Positions 5,181 to 6,001 of a stretch of DNA of 6,001 nt are shown here, piece by piece. Each line of letters starts with the position of its first letter. Positions within the stretch are counted from its first letter, which is position 1. The stretch lies in NCBI GenBank assembly GCA_030671565.1, contig DAOVIC010000109.1, positions 1 to 6,001 of the forward strand, in the 5' to 3' direction. The DNA is from Anaerohalosphaeraceae bacterium. Lineage in GTDB: Bacteria > Planctomycetota > Phycisphaerae > Sedimentisphaerales > Anaerohalosphaeraceae. The notes under the pieces were generated by a model. That model was not told the origin of the DNA, ran no database searches, and saw nothing but the letters and a program-made list of their open reading frames with translations. The translations under genes were made by a program, and so were the position numbers.

Positions 5181-6001
5181 TCAGCCTTTGATTTTGATCG
5201 CGATCTTTTCCGCCGCATCAACCCGCCCGGCACCCCTCGCCGCCGCGGCCATCTCCTTCAGCTTTTCCTCATCCCCCATGATCTTTTCGAGCACATCGCC
5301 CAACTCCTTAGCCGTCTTCGCCGGCGCATCGGGCCTGTCCTCCACGATCACCGCCGCCCCAGCCGCAACCAGCTCACCCGCATTCAAATACTGATGCTTA
5401 TCCTTATGGTACGGATACGGCAAACAGACAACCCCCAGCCCAGCCGCCGCAAACTCGGCAACACTAACCGCACCCCCGCGTCCAACCACAAGGTCAGCCG
5501 CCGCATACAACCCCGCCATATCGTCAAAATAATCCAGCAGCTTATAACTAACCCCGCACCCCGCCCGTTCATAATCGCTCTTTACATTATAATAGTTCCC
5601 GCGCCCCGTAAGATGAACGATCTGCCAGGCGTCTTTAAACTTACCCAGCCGGCCAAGCGAAGAAACCATCGCCTTATTAACATTGATCGCACCGCTGGAA
5701 GCACCCGTAACAAGCAATACTTTTTTCTCACGATCAAGCCCAAGCTTACCGGCAACTTTTTTCCCGTCGGCATCCTTAAACCCCGCCCGCAAAGGACACC
5801 CGACAACCTCGACACTCGCTTTGCTCTTCGCAAAATACTTCACAGTATCGTCAAACTGAACAAACACAAACTTCGCAAACCGCTTAAGCAGCTTATTAGC
5901 CTTACCGGGAACAACATCAACATTAACCAGGGCAACATCGATACCAAGCCGCCGCCCAGCCAGCACGACTGGCACACTGACAAACCCGCCGCACCCGACA
6001 A
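5181..6001 (-). CDS. murG: MurG-like UDP-N-acetylglucosamine:lipid I N-acetylglucosaminyltransferase, C-terminal part (N-terminus beyond window)
   Basis: The frame is open to the right edge and shows 272 residues; MurG is usually about 355, so roughly 85-95 N-terminal residues, including the GGTGGH loop, lie outside. MurG adds GlcNAc to lipid I at the inner face of the membrane to make lipid II for peptidoglycan. Visible motifs, numbered from the edge: GCGGFVSVP (2-10), PGKAN (31-35), VVGCPLR (65-71), TGASSGA (98-104), GRGGAVSVAE (173-182) and HKDKHQYLNA (198-207); the last two form the UDP-GlcNAc pocket in E. coli MurG, and the Glu and the final Gln are kept. Several normally strong positions differ: HEQN reads VNVD (25-28), GGSQGA reads TGASSGA, and the N of VGNPVR is C. 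It may be a lineage-typical variant or a paralogue. An internal GTG at 5975 is not the start, because homology continues upstream of it. Confidence 0.83.
   Translation of the reverse strand, partial: VGCGGFVSVPVVLAGRRLGIDVALVNVDVVPGKANKLLKRFAKFVFVQFDDTVKYFAKSKASVEVVGCPLRAGFKDADGKKVAGKLGLDREKKVLLVTGASSGAINVNKAMVSSLGRLGKFKDAWQIVHLTGRGNYYNVKSDYERAGCGVSYKLLDYFDDMAGLYAAADLVVGRGGAVSVAEFAAAGLGVVCLPYPYHKDKHQYLNAGELVAAGAAVIVEDRPDAPAKTAKELGDVLEKIMGDEEKLKEMAAAARGAGRVDAAEKIAIKIKG

Noticed and set aside
1..6001. CRISPR array, insertion sequence or tRNA gene
   Set aside because: No regularly spaced repeats with unique spacers, no transposase-like frame with terminal inverted repeats, and no tRNA-like cloverleaf or GGTTCRA box in a suitable context was seen by eye.

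Overview
The window looks like a piece of a Planctomycetota chromosome, probably class Phycisphaerae. This is inferred from one large exported protein that joins a hydrazine-synthase-alpha-like propeller and c-type haem motifs to a SUMF1/formylglycine-generating-enzyme-type domain, a combination typical of that phylum, and from a divergent MurG and middling G+C. No rRNA or other taxonomic marker is present, so the assignment is tentative.

Layout. Positions 1-153 (minus) hold the first 51 codons of an acyltransferase of the PlsC/LPLAT family, running off the left edge. About 100 bases upstream lies a sigma70-like promoter whose -35 box overlaps a 26-base near-perfect palindrome (285-310) of the kind bound by TetR-family repressors. 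Positions 311-942 carry no convincing gene. They contain two tandem copies (447-612 and 745-867) of a repeated element whose base changes mostly preserve hairpins, each ending in a terminator-like hairpin. A partial third copy (913-927) lies just before the ribosome binding site of a 70-codon gene of unknown function (943-1155, plus). A short intergenic hairpin (1180-1196) separates that gene from a convergent minus-strand block.

The minus-strand block, in order of transcription, is: a MurG-like glycosyltransferase (right edge to 5181, N-terminus outside the window), a 208-base gap with a possible promoter, the 1081-residue HzsA-like/haem/SUMF1 fusion protein (4972-1727), an 85-base gap, and a NikR nickel-responsive regulator (1641-1231) with all four metal ligands. 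The fusion gene and nikR may be co-transcribed, but nothing in the sequence proves a functional link. No nickel transporter or nickel enzyme is in view.

The part that best fits a possibly undescribed system is the tandem structured element at 447-940 upstream of the small gene. Its conserved loop and the gene's Shine-Dalgarno sequence can pair with the same downstream strand, which suggests a leader-RNA switch. That mechanism is an inference from hand-drawn pairing.
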